Positions 54,542 to 62,201 of a DNA stretch of 64,000 nucleotides are shown here, in pieces. The notes under the pieces were generated by a model. That model saw only the letters and a list, made by a program, of their open reading frames with translations, made no database searches and had not been told where the DNA came from. How positions within the stretch are numbered: the first letter of the stretch is position 1; the number at the start of each line of letters is the position of its first letter. Source of the DNA: Myxococcales bacterium (GTDB taxonomy: Bacteria; Myxococcota_A; Polyangia; Polyangiales; Polyangiaceae); the NCBI GenBank assembly GCA_016712525.1, contig JADJQX010000001.1, positions 682,001 through 746,000 on the forward strand. Reading direction: 5' to 3'. The translations under genes and the position numbers were made by a program.

Positions 54542-54556
54542 ACGGTAAACCACCGT
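54542..54556. promoter_or_regulatory. ACGGT/ACCGT inverted repeat upstream of toxin-antitoxin pair
   Basis: ACGGT (54542-54546) and ACCGT (54552-54556) flank AAACC in a relatively AT-rich stretch 62 bp before the toxin start. An antitoxin with a DNA-binding domain could bind such a palindrome for autoregulation. Suggestive only. Confidence 0.35.
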
Positions 54557-54617
54557 AACTTAGAGGTTTTTCACGGAACCCGAACGCCCGACCGAAGAAA
54601 CAGGGGGCCTCCCTGGG

Positions 54618-54953
54618 GTGGGTCGGTTAGACTTCTTATGCCGGGGGGGCATTTTGCCGGAGGACCTTAAGCATCCACTCAACTCCGGGCACGCTCGGAA
54701 GCTCATCAGCGAGATTCTTGCACGAGGCACGGTCGAGTACTGGAAGCACGCAAGGGACGAGCTGAAGAGGGACAGTCTCGAGACGACGGACGCAGAAAAT
54801 GTCTTGCGGTGCGGTAAGATTTACGAGCCCGCCGAACAGTCCTCGAAGGACTCGACGTGGCGGTACCGCGTACATACGGATCTGATGGTGGTGGTGGTCA
54901 TAATCTATTCGAGCGAAGAGCTCGCAGTGGTGACGGCATGGCGCAAGAGGTGA
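54618..54953 (+). CDS. Toxin of MqsR/RelE-like type II pair (DUF4258-like)
   Basis: A 111-residue basic protein with HARKLISEILARGTVEYWKH at the start of its helical part, CGKIYEPAEQ, WRYRVHTDLMVVVVIIYS and the end AVVTAWRKR, a layout like DUF4258/RelE-type mRNA interferases. GTG 54618 is the longest start. TTG 54654 is possible. The stop overlaps the antitoxin start by 16 bp. Toxin-first order matches mqsRA and higBA. GC is lower than in neighbours, consistent with transfer. Confidence 0.7.
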   Translation: MGRLDFLCRGGILPEDLKHPLNSGHARKLISEILARGTVEYWKHARDELKRDSLETTDAENVLRCGKIYEPAEQSSKDSTWRYRVHTDLMVVVVIIYSSEELAVVTAWRKR

Positions 54954-55411
54954 GGCGATGCCCGGAGTGCGGAGGGATGACGAACGTCCGCGTCGAGACA
55001 CGTGCGTACGTCGAAGGGGGTCTACCCCACGTCACCCTTCGTAACGTCGAGGTGCGATTTTGCCTGGACTGTGACCATTCTGCCGTGCGCTTGCCCGCGC
55101 TCCAGAGCTTGCATCGGCTCCTCGCCCTCACGTTCGCGAGGAAGACGTCGCGCCTTGCGCCGGTCGAACGAAAGTTCCTGCGCAAATACCTCGGCTTTTC
55201 AAGCGCGTCTTTCGCGCAGACCATCGGCGTAGCCGACGAGACGGTGCTCGCGTGGGAGAGCGGCGAGAAGAGCATGCCCGTCAAGACCGAGGTCTGGCTC
55301 CGCCTCACCGTCGCAATGAGAAAGCGTCTCGAGAGCTACGATTCGACGACGCCGCGGACGGGAACAACGCCGCGTCGGCCGCCCACCTTCGAGGTTCACG
55401 CTTCCGCGTAG
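54938..55411 (+). CDS. MqsA-like antitoxin (YgiT zinc finger plus HTH)
   Basis: A 157-residue protein. The N-terminal zinc finger of the YgiT type uses RRCPECGGMTNVRVE and RFCLDCDHSAVRLP (two C-x2-C pairs). The C-terminal Xre/HTH domain has KYLGFSSASFAQTIGVADET and VLAWESGEKSMPVKTEVW. Antitoxins of this design bind the toxin through the zinc domain and repress their own promoter through the HTH. ATG 54938 overlaps the toxin gene, indicating coupling. Confidence 0.88.
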   Translation: MAQEVRRCPECGGMTNVRVETRAYVEGGLPHVTLRNVEVRFCLDCDHSAVRLPALQSLHRLLALTFARKTSRLAPVERKFLRKYLGFSSASFAQTIGVADETVLAWESGEKSMPVKTEVWLRLTVAMRKRLESYDSTTPRTGTTPRRPPTFEVHASA

Positions 55412-55575
55412 CGGCGACGATACTGTTCTCGATTGCCACGGGGAGGAATCTCGAAGCGTCGAGCCCGCCCCCGGGCTGCCGCGCTGGGCTCGTGAGCGAG
55501 GCGTGGCCGTCGTAGGGGGAGGCGCCGAGAAAACCCCCGTACTTCGGCAGAGGCAGCAGGGAGAGATCCCACCAG

Positions 55576-55600
55576 AGATCCGACCGACGTTGACGCCAAG
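55576..55600 (-). repeat. Dispersed repeat copy 3 (minus orientation)
   Basis: The reverse complement of the core CTTGGCGTCAACGTCGGTCG, followed on the minus strand by GATCT. It faces the plus-oriented copies 120 bp away. Confidence 0.8.
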
Positions 55601-55715
55601 CCCCCGAAATCACGGGCGAGCTCCGCGGCGAAGGATGGGAGCGAGGTCGGCGATGACGAGGGGCTCGAGGCGGCGGAGAGTCGCCCGCCGCGTGCTCGGG
55701 AACCACGGCACCCGT

Positions 55716-55817
55716 GTGGTTTCAACCACTTGGCGTCAACGTCGGTCGGTTCTTCCGCCTTGGCGTCAACGTCGGTCGGTCCTTCCCATCTGGCCCTACG
55801 CCGGTCGGTTCTTCCCC
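55716..55817 (+). repeat. Dispersed repeat copies 4 and 5 plus a degenerate third
   Basis: Copy 4 (to 55756) has the full form: GTGGTTTCAACCAC palindrome, then the core and GTTCTTCC. Copy 5 (55759-55786) follows directly without the palindrome. A degenerate third unit (55788-55817) keeps only CCGGTCGGTTCTTCCCC. The gap 55412-55959 consists of such copies and the module at 55831. Confidence 0.85.
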
Positions 55818-55830
55818 TCCGGCCCATGGC

Positions 55831-55876
55831 GGGCGTCCGTAGAACTGACCCCCTCGCGTCGCTAAAACTGACCCCC
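55831..55876 (+). repeat. IS-end-like module A (paired ACTGACCCC repeats)
   Basis: GGGCGTCCGT leads into AGAACTGACCCCC, CTCGCGTCGC and AAAACTGACCCCC. Two ACTGACCCCC words are 22 bp apart in direct orientation, as in transposase-binding repeats at IS ends. The same module recurs in direct orientation at 57542-57586 and in part at 59909-59930. Confidence 0.65.
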
Positions 55877-55910
55877 ATCTCCGAGCCGGGCCGACCTGGG
55901 CATCCGCGTG

Positions 55911-55948
55911 GTTTCAAGCACTTGGCGCCAACGTCGGTCGGTTCTTCC
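55911..55948 (+). repeat. Dispersed repeat copy 6, abutting a truncated gene
   Basis: GTTTCAAGCA, then the core with one change (CTTGGCGCCAACGTCGGTCG), then GTTCTTCC. Homology to the second LuxR copy begins 12 bp after it, so this repeat sits at the truncation point of the first LuxR copy. Confidence 0.85.
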
Positions 55949-55959
55949 GCGCCTCGCGC

Positions 55960-56513
55960 GAGCTCGTGCGCACGCACCCACGGAAGCGGGCGCTCTGGAC
56001 GCGGATCGCGGCGCACGTGACGGCGGGGCTTCGCATGCAACGCGGGGCCGCGCGGGCTGGGCTCGCGGAGGCGGACGCCATCCTCGACGTGGACGGCCGT
56101 GTGCTCGATGCGTCTCCCGGGGCCTTGCCCGAGGTCGACGCGCTCCGTCGTGCCGCACGCGACGTCGACCGCGCGCGCCTCCGCGGGACGGACGACGAGC
56201 ACGCGCTGGAGCTCTGGCAGTGCCTCTTTTCTGGGGCGTACTCCGTCGTCGACAGGTTCGATACGGACGTAAGCGCCTCTTCGTCGCGAAGCGCAACGCC
56301 CCCGAGGCACGTGGTCCTCGTGCGCTCTCCGAGCGCGAGCGACAGGTCGTCGCGCTGGTCTCCGTCGGCCACTCCGACAAATCCGCCGCCTACGAGCTCG
56401 GCCTCGCCGAGGGCACGGTCGCGGCCCACCTCCACGCCGCACTCAAGAAGCTCGGCCTCACCTCCACCTCCGACCTCGCTCTCCTCCGCGCCTCGCTCGC
56501 CGGAGATGTCTAG
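55960..56513 (+). pseudogene. LuxR-type regulator copy 1, truncated and frameshifted
   Basis: 554 bp that align to 56961-57515 with one deleted base and a handful of substitutions. The N-terminal sensor half is missing, replaced by dispersed repeat copy 6. A G is missing at about 56270 (GGACGTAAG versus GGACGGTAAG in copy 2), so the first part and the HTH part (ALSERERQVVALVSVGHSDK) are in different frames. It ends at TAG 56511, nine bases before copy 2. Confidence 0.8.
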
Positions 56514-56521
56514 GAGCCCCC

Positions 56522-57515
56522 GTGTCCACGCCCCCGATGCTCGCCGTCATCGAAGCCGCCTACCTGCGCGTCGACTCCGAGTCCGCTTGGCTCACCCGCG
56601 TCGGAGAGGCCGTCGCCCGCGCGCTCGAGGCCCCCGCGGGTGGTGTGGCGTTCTTCGTCGATTGGAAGGCGCGAGGCTTTCCGGACAGCCACGGCTGGAC
56701 GGCCATCGCGGGCTGCGACCCACGCGTCGTGGCGTACACACGCGAGCAACACTCTCCCGCCGGGATCTCCGACGAGCGCGCCACGACGATGGCGAGGGTC
56801 TACGCGAGTGGGAGCTTTCTCGCAGGAACGAGAGAGGCGCTCGGCGCGACGTTCGACGAGCTCGAGGGGCTCCACGGGACCTCCGAGGCGCGAGTCGGCA
56901 CTTAACCTCGTATGCATGGACGCGTCGCACCGCGGAGTTGGCTTCGTCCATGCGGTCCCCGAGCTCGTGCGCACGCACCCACGGAAACGAGCGCTCTGGA
57001 CGCGGATCGCGGCGCACGTGACGGCGGGGCTTCGCATGCAACGTGGGGCCGCGCGGGCTGGGCTCGCGGAGGCGGACGCCATCCTCGACGTGGACGGCCG
57101 TGTGCTCGATGCGTCTCCCGGGGCCTTGCCGGAGGTCGACGCGCTCCGTCGTGCCGCACGCGACGTCGACCGCGCGCGCCTCCGCGGGACGGACAACGAG
57201 CACGCGCTGGAGCTCTGGCAGTGCCTCTTTTCTGGGGCGTACTCCGTCGTCGACAGGTTCGATACGGACGGTAAGCGCCTCTTCGTCGCGAAGCGCAACG
57301 CCCCCGAGGCACGTGGTCCTCGTGCGCTCTCCGAGCGCGAGCGGCAGGTCGTCGCGCTGGTCTCCGTCGGCCACTCCGACAAGTCCGCCGCCTACGAGCT
57401 CGGCCTCGCCGAGGGCACGGTCGCGGCCCACCTCCACGCCGCACTCAAGAAGCTCGGCCTCACCTCCACCTCCGACCTCGCTCTCCTCCGCGCCTCGCTC
57501 GCCGGAGATGTCTAG
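56522..57515 (+). pseudogene. LuxR-type HTH regulator copy 2, with a frameshift between domains
   Basis: GTG 56522, preceded by AGGAG, starts a 127-codon frame (PPMLAVIEAAYLRVDSESAW, FFVDWKARGFPDSHGW) that looks like a PAS/GAF-type sensor and ends at TAA 56903. A second frame, one base out of register, continues without a gap of homology (ESALNLVCMDASHRGVGFVH) to the HTH (ALSERERQVVALVSVGHSDK, LAEGTVAAHLHAALKKLGLT). The overlap near 56,886-56,900 suggests one extra base in GAGGCGCGAG. Alternatively, ATG 56916 could start a separate 199-residue DNA-binding protein. Confidence 0.7.
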
Positions 57516-57541
57516 GCGCCGTGGGGGCGCCGGCGCGTGTC

Positions 57542-57586
57542 GGGCGTCCGTAAAACTGACCCCCTCGCGACGCTAAAGCTGACCCC
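57542..57586 (+). repeat. IS-end-like module B
   Basis: GGGCGTCCGTAAAACTGACC, then CCCTCGCGACGC and TAAAGCTGACCCC. It is nearly identical to the module at 55831-55876 and in the same orientation, so the 1.7-kb segment with both LuxR copies is bracketed by direct repeats. Confidence 0.65.
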
Positions 57587-57617
57587 TGTGCGCAGGCGGG
57601 CCGAGCTTCGTGGCTGT

Positions 57618-57690
57618 GTATTTTCAACCCGTTGGCGTCAACGTCGGTCGGTTCTTCGGTTCTTCCGCATCGGTCGGTTCTTCGGTTCTT
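57618..57690 (+). repeat. Dispersed repeat copy 7 with extra GGTTCTTC repeats
   Basis: TTTTCAACCC, then the core with its first two bases changed, then GGTTCTTC four times (57650-57690) separated by CGCATCGGTC. It lies directly before the stop of the convergent M4 protease gene. Confidence 0.8.
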
Positions 57691-57699
57691 CGGCATGGC

Positions 57700-59841
57700 T
57701 CAATCGGCCTGGGGCTCGTCGAAGCAGGTCGCGCGCCCGTCGGAGCCCGTCTTGGCGAACGACTTGTAGGTCCCCTTGGTGAGGTGGCAGTACTTTCCCG
57801 AGGGGCACTGCGCGCCGACCTTGATCGAGCCGTTCTTGCACTCGAACGCGTTGTAGTCGTGGGTGGGGCGGCTGTCGCAGTACACGCCGTTCGCCCGGCC
57901 CTCGCAGCTCGGCGCCGCGGTCTCGGAGCCGTCGGTGGGGCAGATCACGCCATAACGCGACTTGGCCTCACCCGGCGGGATGACCCCGACGGCGGTCCAC
58001 GCGCAAACGAGCGAGTGCTTGACCCAGCCCTTTTGGAGGTTGGTTTGAGACGCATTCAGCGCAGGGATGCCCTCTCGCTGATGGTGGAGCATCTTCTCGG
58101 CGAACCCTCGGATCGTCGCCGTCGGCCCCGCCATCGACGCCAGCGTCTCCCAGAAGAGGCGAATCGATAGCGGCAGCTCGAGCTCGGCGGTCACCCCCAG
58201 CTTCGAGTGCTTGTTGTACCCGCCGCGCACCATGAGCGCCCACGCTTGCGTCACGAGCAGCGAGTTGGAGTGGATACCCCCGGCGTCGTCGTTGCTGTCG
58301 AACGGGACCTTGCGATCGAAGTGGAGCGTGCCCCCGTCTGCGCCGCGGCGCGGGTCGATGTAGTCACGAAATGCCTTTCCGTCGGTGCGCACGTCGGGAG
58401 CGAACTTCCATAGACCGGATCCGTCGTTCGTCAGGAGGGCCTCGATTCCTCCGGCGAAGACGTCGGCGATTCCCTCGTTGAGCGCGCCCGCCTCACCCCT
58501 CACGCCGAGGCCGGCTCCCGGTCGCACGCGCGGGTTCGCGAGCCGTCCCGACGTGACGGCCTCGATGACGCCGTGGGTGTACTCGTGGGCGAGGAACTCG
58601 AGGCTCGTCGCCGGCGAGTACCTCCGCGGGCCGTTTTTCGAGCTGGCCGGCATCGCGTCGCTGATTCGAATGAGCCCACGGTTCGGGTCGTAAACGGCAT
58701 TCCCCGTAATGGTGTCGTCGTGGAGGAAGAGCGTGACCTCTTCGCCGCAACCCCAGAGCGGCATGCTGAGCTGGTCCTTGAAGTAGTGGGCGATTCTCTC
58801 GACGTAGTGAGCGGCGTCGACGGCGATCCCTTGGGTCCGCTCTCGGCCGCCGTCATGGTCGCAACGCGTCGGGAGACGCAGATCGGCGGTGCCCGGCAGA
58901 GGTCCCAACCCAGGGACGAACGGGATGGGATGAGAGCTGGCCGCGGCGACGTTGTCTTTGGCGCAGGCGGGAATATCCTCTCGAACGACGAGCTCGCCGC
59001 TGTCGATCGGGCCGCCGATGTTCGTGCCGGTGACTTGGACCTGGAGCGCCTTGCCGACAGCCAATCTCCGATCCCCAGGAGGCAGAAGCGCCTGGGACGA
59101 GGTCAGGTTCGCCACCCCGCCGATCGAGGTCACTTCGTTCGACAGGATGGCTCCCGTCTTGGCGTCGACGTCGATGCGCCTCGACCCGCCTCCACTCAGG
59201 CTGATGCGAAAGACGAGCACGGGGTGATCCGGGTCGGTCGCGCGGACGCCGAGCGTCGGCTGGTAAGCGCCCGTCACGATCTCGGCTCCTGGTGCGACCG
59301 ACTTCGCGATCTCGACCGCGCGCTCGAGGGTGATGCCCGGGGTGGCGTCGAACGCGTCGAGCCCCGATGCGGCCCACGACTCGACGTAGGCGAGCCTCCC
59401 GTCGTGAGCGACGCCGACGAGCACGGCGCCATCGAACACCGGAATGTCCGTCCCCGGCACGTGTTGCTCGAAGCGGAGCACACCGAGAGAGCTCGCCGTT
59501 GCCTTAGTGACGACCACGCCGGTGAGCTCGTTGGCGAGGGGCTCGTGAACTCCGAGGCCGTCGCGGAGGGGCTCGAGGAACGCGAGCGCTTCCTTCGGGT
59601 CCGTAGCCGAGGCGAGCACCGGACGTCCGTCGTCGAGCGAGAGAAAGAGGCTCGGCTTCCCCGTCACCGGGTGCGGGTTCGCGGCCCAACGGGCGCCGGT
59701 CAGGAGGGAGAGGTGGTCCGTGACCGAAGTAGGCGCCACGACTGGGAGCGGGGGCGGTCCGTCGTCGCCGGCGGAGCAGGCAGCGAGCGCGACGGCCGAG
59801 GCGGCGAGGAGGAGGAGGGCGAGGGCGGAGGTGCGTTTCAT
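57700..59841 (-). CDS. M4 family (thermolysin-like) metalloprotease lipoprotein
   Basis: A 713-residue secreted protease. The signal has lipobox AVALAAC (Cys about residue 20). A propeptide of FTP/PepSY type spans about 60-250. In the catalytic domain the zinc motif is FLAHEYTHGVIEAV near residue 418, the third zinc ligand Glu is in GALNEGIADVFAGGI, and the catalytic His is in GGIHSNSLLVTQAW. The last 90 residues are a Cys-rich extra domain (CEGRANGVYC, QCPSGKYCHLTKGT), unusual for M4. AGGTGG precedes ATG 59841. Probably a digestive enzyme tethered to the outer surface or released. Confidence 0.93.
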   Translation of the reverse strand: MKRTSALALLLLAASAVALAACSAGDDGPPPLPVVAPTSVTDHLSLLTGARWAANPHPVTGKPSLFLSLDDGRPVLASATDPKEALAFLEPLRDGLGVHEPLANELTGVVVTKATASSLGVLRFEQHVPGTDIPVFDGAVLVGVAHDGRLAYVESWAASGLDAFDATPGITLERAVEIAKSVAPGAEIVTGAYQPTLGVRATDPDHPVLVFRISLSGGGSRRIDVDAKTGAILSNEVTSIGGVANLTSSQALLPPGDRRLAVGKALQVQVTGTNIGGPIDSGELVVREDIPACAKDNVAAASSHPIPFVPGLGPLPGTADLRLPTRCDHDGGRERTQGIAVDAAHYVERIAHYFKDQLSMPLWGCGEEVTLFLHDDTITGNAVYDPNRGLIRISDAMPASSKNGPRRYSPATSLEFLAHEYTHGVIEAVTSGRLANPRVRPGAGLGVRGEAGALNEGIADVFAGGIEALLTNDGSGLWKFAPDVRTDGKAFRDYIDPRRGADGGTLHFDRKVPFDSNDDAGGIHSNSLLVTQAWALMVRGGYNKHSKLGVTAELELPLSIRLFWETLASMAGPTATIRGFAEKMLHHQREGIPALNASQTNLQKGWVKHSLVCAWTAVGVIPPGEAKSRYGVICPTDGSETAAPSCEGRANGVYCDSRPTHDYNAFECKNGSIKVGAQCPSGKYCHLTKGTYKSFAKTGSDGRATCFDEPQAD

Positions 59842-59908
59842 GCCCACCTGTCGGCCGGATGCTCACGGACGTTGCGTCCTTGGAGACGATTCTTCGGCTT
59901 CGACGCGA

Positions 59909-59930
59909 CACGAAAGCTGACCCCCTCGCG
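59909..59930 (+). repeat. IS-end-like module C (partial)
   Basis: ACGAAAGCTGACCCCCTCGC matches half of modules A and B. As in both of those, it is followed within about 35-45 bp by a dispersed repeat, and the linking DNA GGGCCG...CGAGCTT(G)...GGCTGTGTGG is shared with module B. Confidence 0.55.
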
Positions 59931-59960
59931 AGGCTGGGCCGCGCCGAGCTTGGCGGCTGT

Positions 59961-60110
59961 GTGGTTTCAACCACTTGGCGTCAACGTCGGTCGGTTCTGC
60001 CCGCCCGCGCCGCTCGTACTTTCAACCACTTGGCGTCAACGTCGGTCGGTTCTGCCCGCCCGCGCCGCTCGTACTTTCAACCACTTGGCGTCAACGTCGG
60101 TCGGGGCTGG
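59961..60110 (+). repeat. Dispersed repeat copies 8-10, tandem with 55-bp period
   Basis: Three plus-oriented copies repeat at exactly 55 bp (TTCAACCAC at about 59967, 60021 and 60076). The inter-core DNA (TCTGCCCGCCCGCGCCGCTC then GTACT) is also repeated. The third copy diverges after the core. This makes up much of the gap 59842-60359, which holds no gene. Confidence 0.85.
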
Positions 60111-60155
60111 CCTTGGTGGCCTCGGTGGCCTCGGTGCCGAGTCGACCACAGCATC

Positions 60156-60199
60156 CGCGTGGTTTCAAATACTTAGCGTCAACGTCGGTCGGTTCTTCC
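60156..60199 (+). repeat. Dispersed repeat copy 11
   Basis: CGCGTGGTTTCAAATACTTA, then GCGTCAACGTCGGTCG and GTTCTTCC. Two bases of the leading palindrome and one of the core differ from the consensus. Preceded by CCACAGCATC, like copy 6. Confidence 0.85.
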
Positions 60200-60359
60200 C
60201 CTCAAAACACCCCGCTGGCCGCTCCAAAAAGGGCAGCGCCGCCTGGCTCCTCGGGCAGGGCGACCTCGCGCGCGACGGCGTCACGTCGGTCGCGATGTGA
60301 GGCGGGGAGCTCGTGCGAGGGCTCCCACGTCGCTCACGGTGCTCCTCAGTGGGGCCAGC

Positions 60360-60977
60360 TCAAGGAGCCCCGCAGGCCCAAGAGAAACGCATGGATCCCG
60401 AAGCGACCGAAGTGCACGTGATGCTCGTGCCCGGTGGAAAGACGATGCCCTCCCAGAGGCAATATCCCACGGTGCTCGGGGCGTAGCGCGCTCCGGTCGG
60501 GCACGTGTAGGCGGGCGTGAGCGGGAAGCTGTAGCCGAGGTAGCCCATGCTCGAGTACTCGCAGTAGGGGCGGGCGCCTGCGGGGGCGCTGAACGCGACC
60601 GAGCACGTGTGGGTCCTGCCGTCGTTCGAGTAGGTCCAGCCGGTCGGACAGACCGAGGGTTGGGGCGCACACGTCGTGGAGGCGTCGCGCGCGTCGGGTC
60701 GCCCTGCGTCGAGGAGGCTGGCGTCACCCGGTGAAGGTCGCTCGGGGGGCGGCTCTTCCGTGGGGGCCGGCTCGGGTGTGGGCGGGGCCGCTGGCTCTTC
60801 CGTGGGGGCCGGCTCGGACGTGGGCGCGGATGGCGCCGCCGAAGCGGAAGGGCTGCTCGACGAGATGCCGGTGGGGGCGGGGCCGAACAAGTCACTCGGC
60901 GCAGCGCCGCTGCACGCGGCGAGAACCAGTGCGACGGGGACCACGAAACGGCGGCAAATCGCGGAAGGGCTTCGCAT
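60360..60977 (-). CDS. Lipoprotein with Pro/Glu/Thr linker and Cys-rich domain
   Basis: A 205-residue exported lipoprotein. The signal is VVPVALVLAAC (lipobox Cys about residue 22), followed by Ser/Pro and then repeated EPAPTEEPAAPP-type linker units (three). The C-terminal 85 residues hold about ten cysteines (CPTGWTYSNDGRTHTCSV, YCEYSSMGYLGYS, CPTGARYAPS, FSWACGAP). No family is recognised. The start at ATG 60977 is chosen from the signal sequence, because there is no clear ribosome site. Flanked on both sides by dispersed repeats. Confidence 0.65.
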   Translation of the reverse strand: MRSPSAICRRFVVPVALVLAACSGAAPSDLFGPAPTGISSSSPSASAAPSAPTSEPAPTEEPAAPPTPEPAPTEEPPPERPSPGDASLLDAGRPDARDASTTCAPQPSVCPTGWTYSNDGRTHTCSVAFSAPAGARPYCEYSSMGYLGYSFPLTPAYTCPTGARYAPSTVGYCLWEGIVFPPGTSITCTSVASGSMRFSWACGAP

Positions 60978-61038
60978 ACCGAAGGCCCATACGGCGCCTC
61001 GCCTCCCTTTCTTCCCCTCCCGGAAGAATCGGGTCCGA

Positions 61039-61104
61039 GCTCGTCGGTCGGTTCGTCCCCCGTGTCTTTTCAACCACTTGGCGTCAACGTCGGTCGGTTC
61101 TTCC
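61039..61104 (+). repeat. Dispersed repeat copy 12 with a degenerate partner
   Basis: A full copy occupies 61066-61104 (TTTTCAACCACTTGG, then core and GTTCTTCC). A degenerate half (GTCGGTCGGTTCGTCCCC) lies 25 bp upstream. It lies between two minus-strand genes. Confidence 0.85.
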
Positions 61105-61125
61105 GTCCGTCCTGCGGTTGCCGCG

Positions 61126-62058
61126 TCAGGCGAGCGTCGCGCGGAGGACCGGGAGCGTACTGCCCACTTCGTGGAAGCGGTCCTCGAACATCTCCTCGAA
61201 CGTCGCGAGGTAGCCGCAGGGCATACGATCGAAATCGTCGTCGCCGAACGCGTGGAGCGCGAGCCGGAGGCCGCCGATCTCGACCGCGTCCCCGGCGCCG
61301 AGACGGAGCCCCGAGGCCACGTGATCACCGAGCTCGTTGAGCAGCGCCGTGAGCTCGGCGACACGACCTGGCTGCTCGTCGAGTGGCTGGTCACCCAGCA
61401 TCACCTCCGGCTGCCCAAAGTGGTAGTGGAGGCCCAGCGTATAGATGACGCGGTCCTCCGGCACGGCGATCACCGCCCACCCGCGCGCGAGCAGCCCACT
61501 TGCGTAACCGAAGTCCACCTGGAACTGGTCGCTGTTCGAGCGCTCCGCGATGGCTTCGAGGCGCTCGCGCAAGCTCGCTGCCGGGTCCTTCTTGCGAAGC
61601 GCGAGGAAGTGAGCTTCACGCCCACGATAGACGCTCGACACGTCGTTCTGGGTCGCGCGCGCGACCATCGACGCCGGCGCGGCGTAGGCTCGCGCCGTCT
61701 TCTTCGCGGGGGCCTTCGTGCTCGCCGCGCCCTTCTTCGGGGCCTTCGTGCTCGCCGCGCCCTTCTTCGGAGCCTTCGTGCTCGCCGCGCCCTTCTTCGG
61801 AGCCTTCGTGCTCGCCGCGCCCTTCTTCGGGGCCTTCGCGCTCGCCGCGCCCTTCTTCGGAGCCTTCGTGCTCGCCGCGCCCTTCTTCGGGGCCTTCGCG
61901 CTCGCCGCGCCCTTCTTCGGGGCCTTCGCGCTCGCCGCGCCCTTCTTCGGGGCCTTCGCGCTCGCCGCGCCCTTCTTCGGGGCCTTCGCGCTCGCCGCGC
62001 CCTTCTTCTTCGGGGCCTTGGTCGTCGGTGAAGGGGTCTTGGCAGGCTGTCGGGTCAC
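61126..62058 (-). CDS. DUF4262 domain protein with histone H1-like repeat tail
   Basis: A 310-residue cytoplasmic protein. Residues 1-125 are a strongly basic low-complexity tail of about ten KAPKKGAAS(A/T) decapeptides, like bacterial histone H1-like or eukaryotic H1 tails. Residues 150-310 match DUF4262: FGYASGLLARGWAVIAVPED, VIYTLGLHYHFGQPEVML, and a G-D-(H/D) and Phe/Tyr-rich end. DUF4262 has no known activity. The tail could bind DNA or polyphosphate. A GTG start at 62058 has no good ribosome site. Confidence 0.75.
   Translation of the reverse strand: MTRQPAKTPSPTTKAPKKKGAASAKAPKKGAASAKAPKKGAASAKAPKKGAASAKAPKKGAASTKAPKKGAASAKAPKKGAASTKAPKKGAASTKAPKKGAASTKAPKKGAASTKAPAKKTARAYAAPASMVARATQNDVSSVYRGREAHFLALRKKDPAASLRERLEAIAERSNSDQFQVDFGYASGLLARGWAVIAVPEDRVIYTLGLHYHFGQPEVMLGDQPLDEQPGRVAELTALLNELGDHVASGLRLGAGDAVEIGGLRLALHAFGDDDFDRMPCGYLATFEEMFEDRFHEVGSTLPVLRATLA
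61711..62007 (-). repeat. 30-bp tandem repeat, about ten units, Lys/Ala/Pro-coding
   Basis: Near-identical 30-bp units with CCCTTCTTCGG(G/A)GCCTTC at their centre, in frame in the DUF4262 gene. Units differ mainly at one base (GTG or GCG) that encodes Thr or Ala. The pattern of alternation suggests expansion by blocks. Confidence 0.9.
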
Positions 62059-62201
62059 ACGACGAGCCTACACGCGGCACGCCGGATAGTGTCAAGGGAC
62101 GCGTCCGAGCGGACAGGCCAAGAATCGGGATGCAGCTCACCTGCCACGAGGAGCGAGCGAGACGCACGCGATGAGATCCGACCGGATGAGATCCGACCGA
62201 G

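Noticed and set aside
55412..57021. Plus- and minus-strand frames made of translated dispersed repeats (TTWRQRRSVLP-type peptides)
   Set aside because: The peptides are translations of the non-coding repeat in different frames and have no start signals or natural composition.
59961..60200. Possible CRISPR array
   Set aside because: The 55-bp period arises because the whole unit, including the would-be spacer, is repeated. There are no unique spacers and no cas genes.
58573..60300. 575-codon plus-strand frame opposite the M4 protease
   Set aside because: Shadow of the protease. Its end reads through dispersed repeats and gives no domain.
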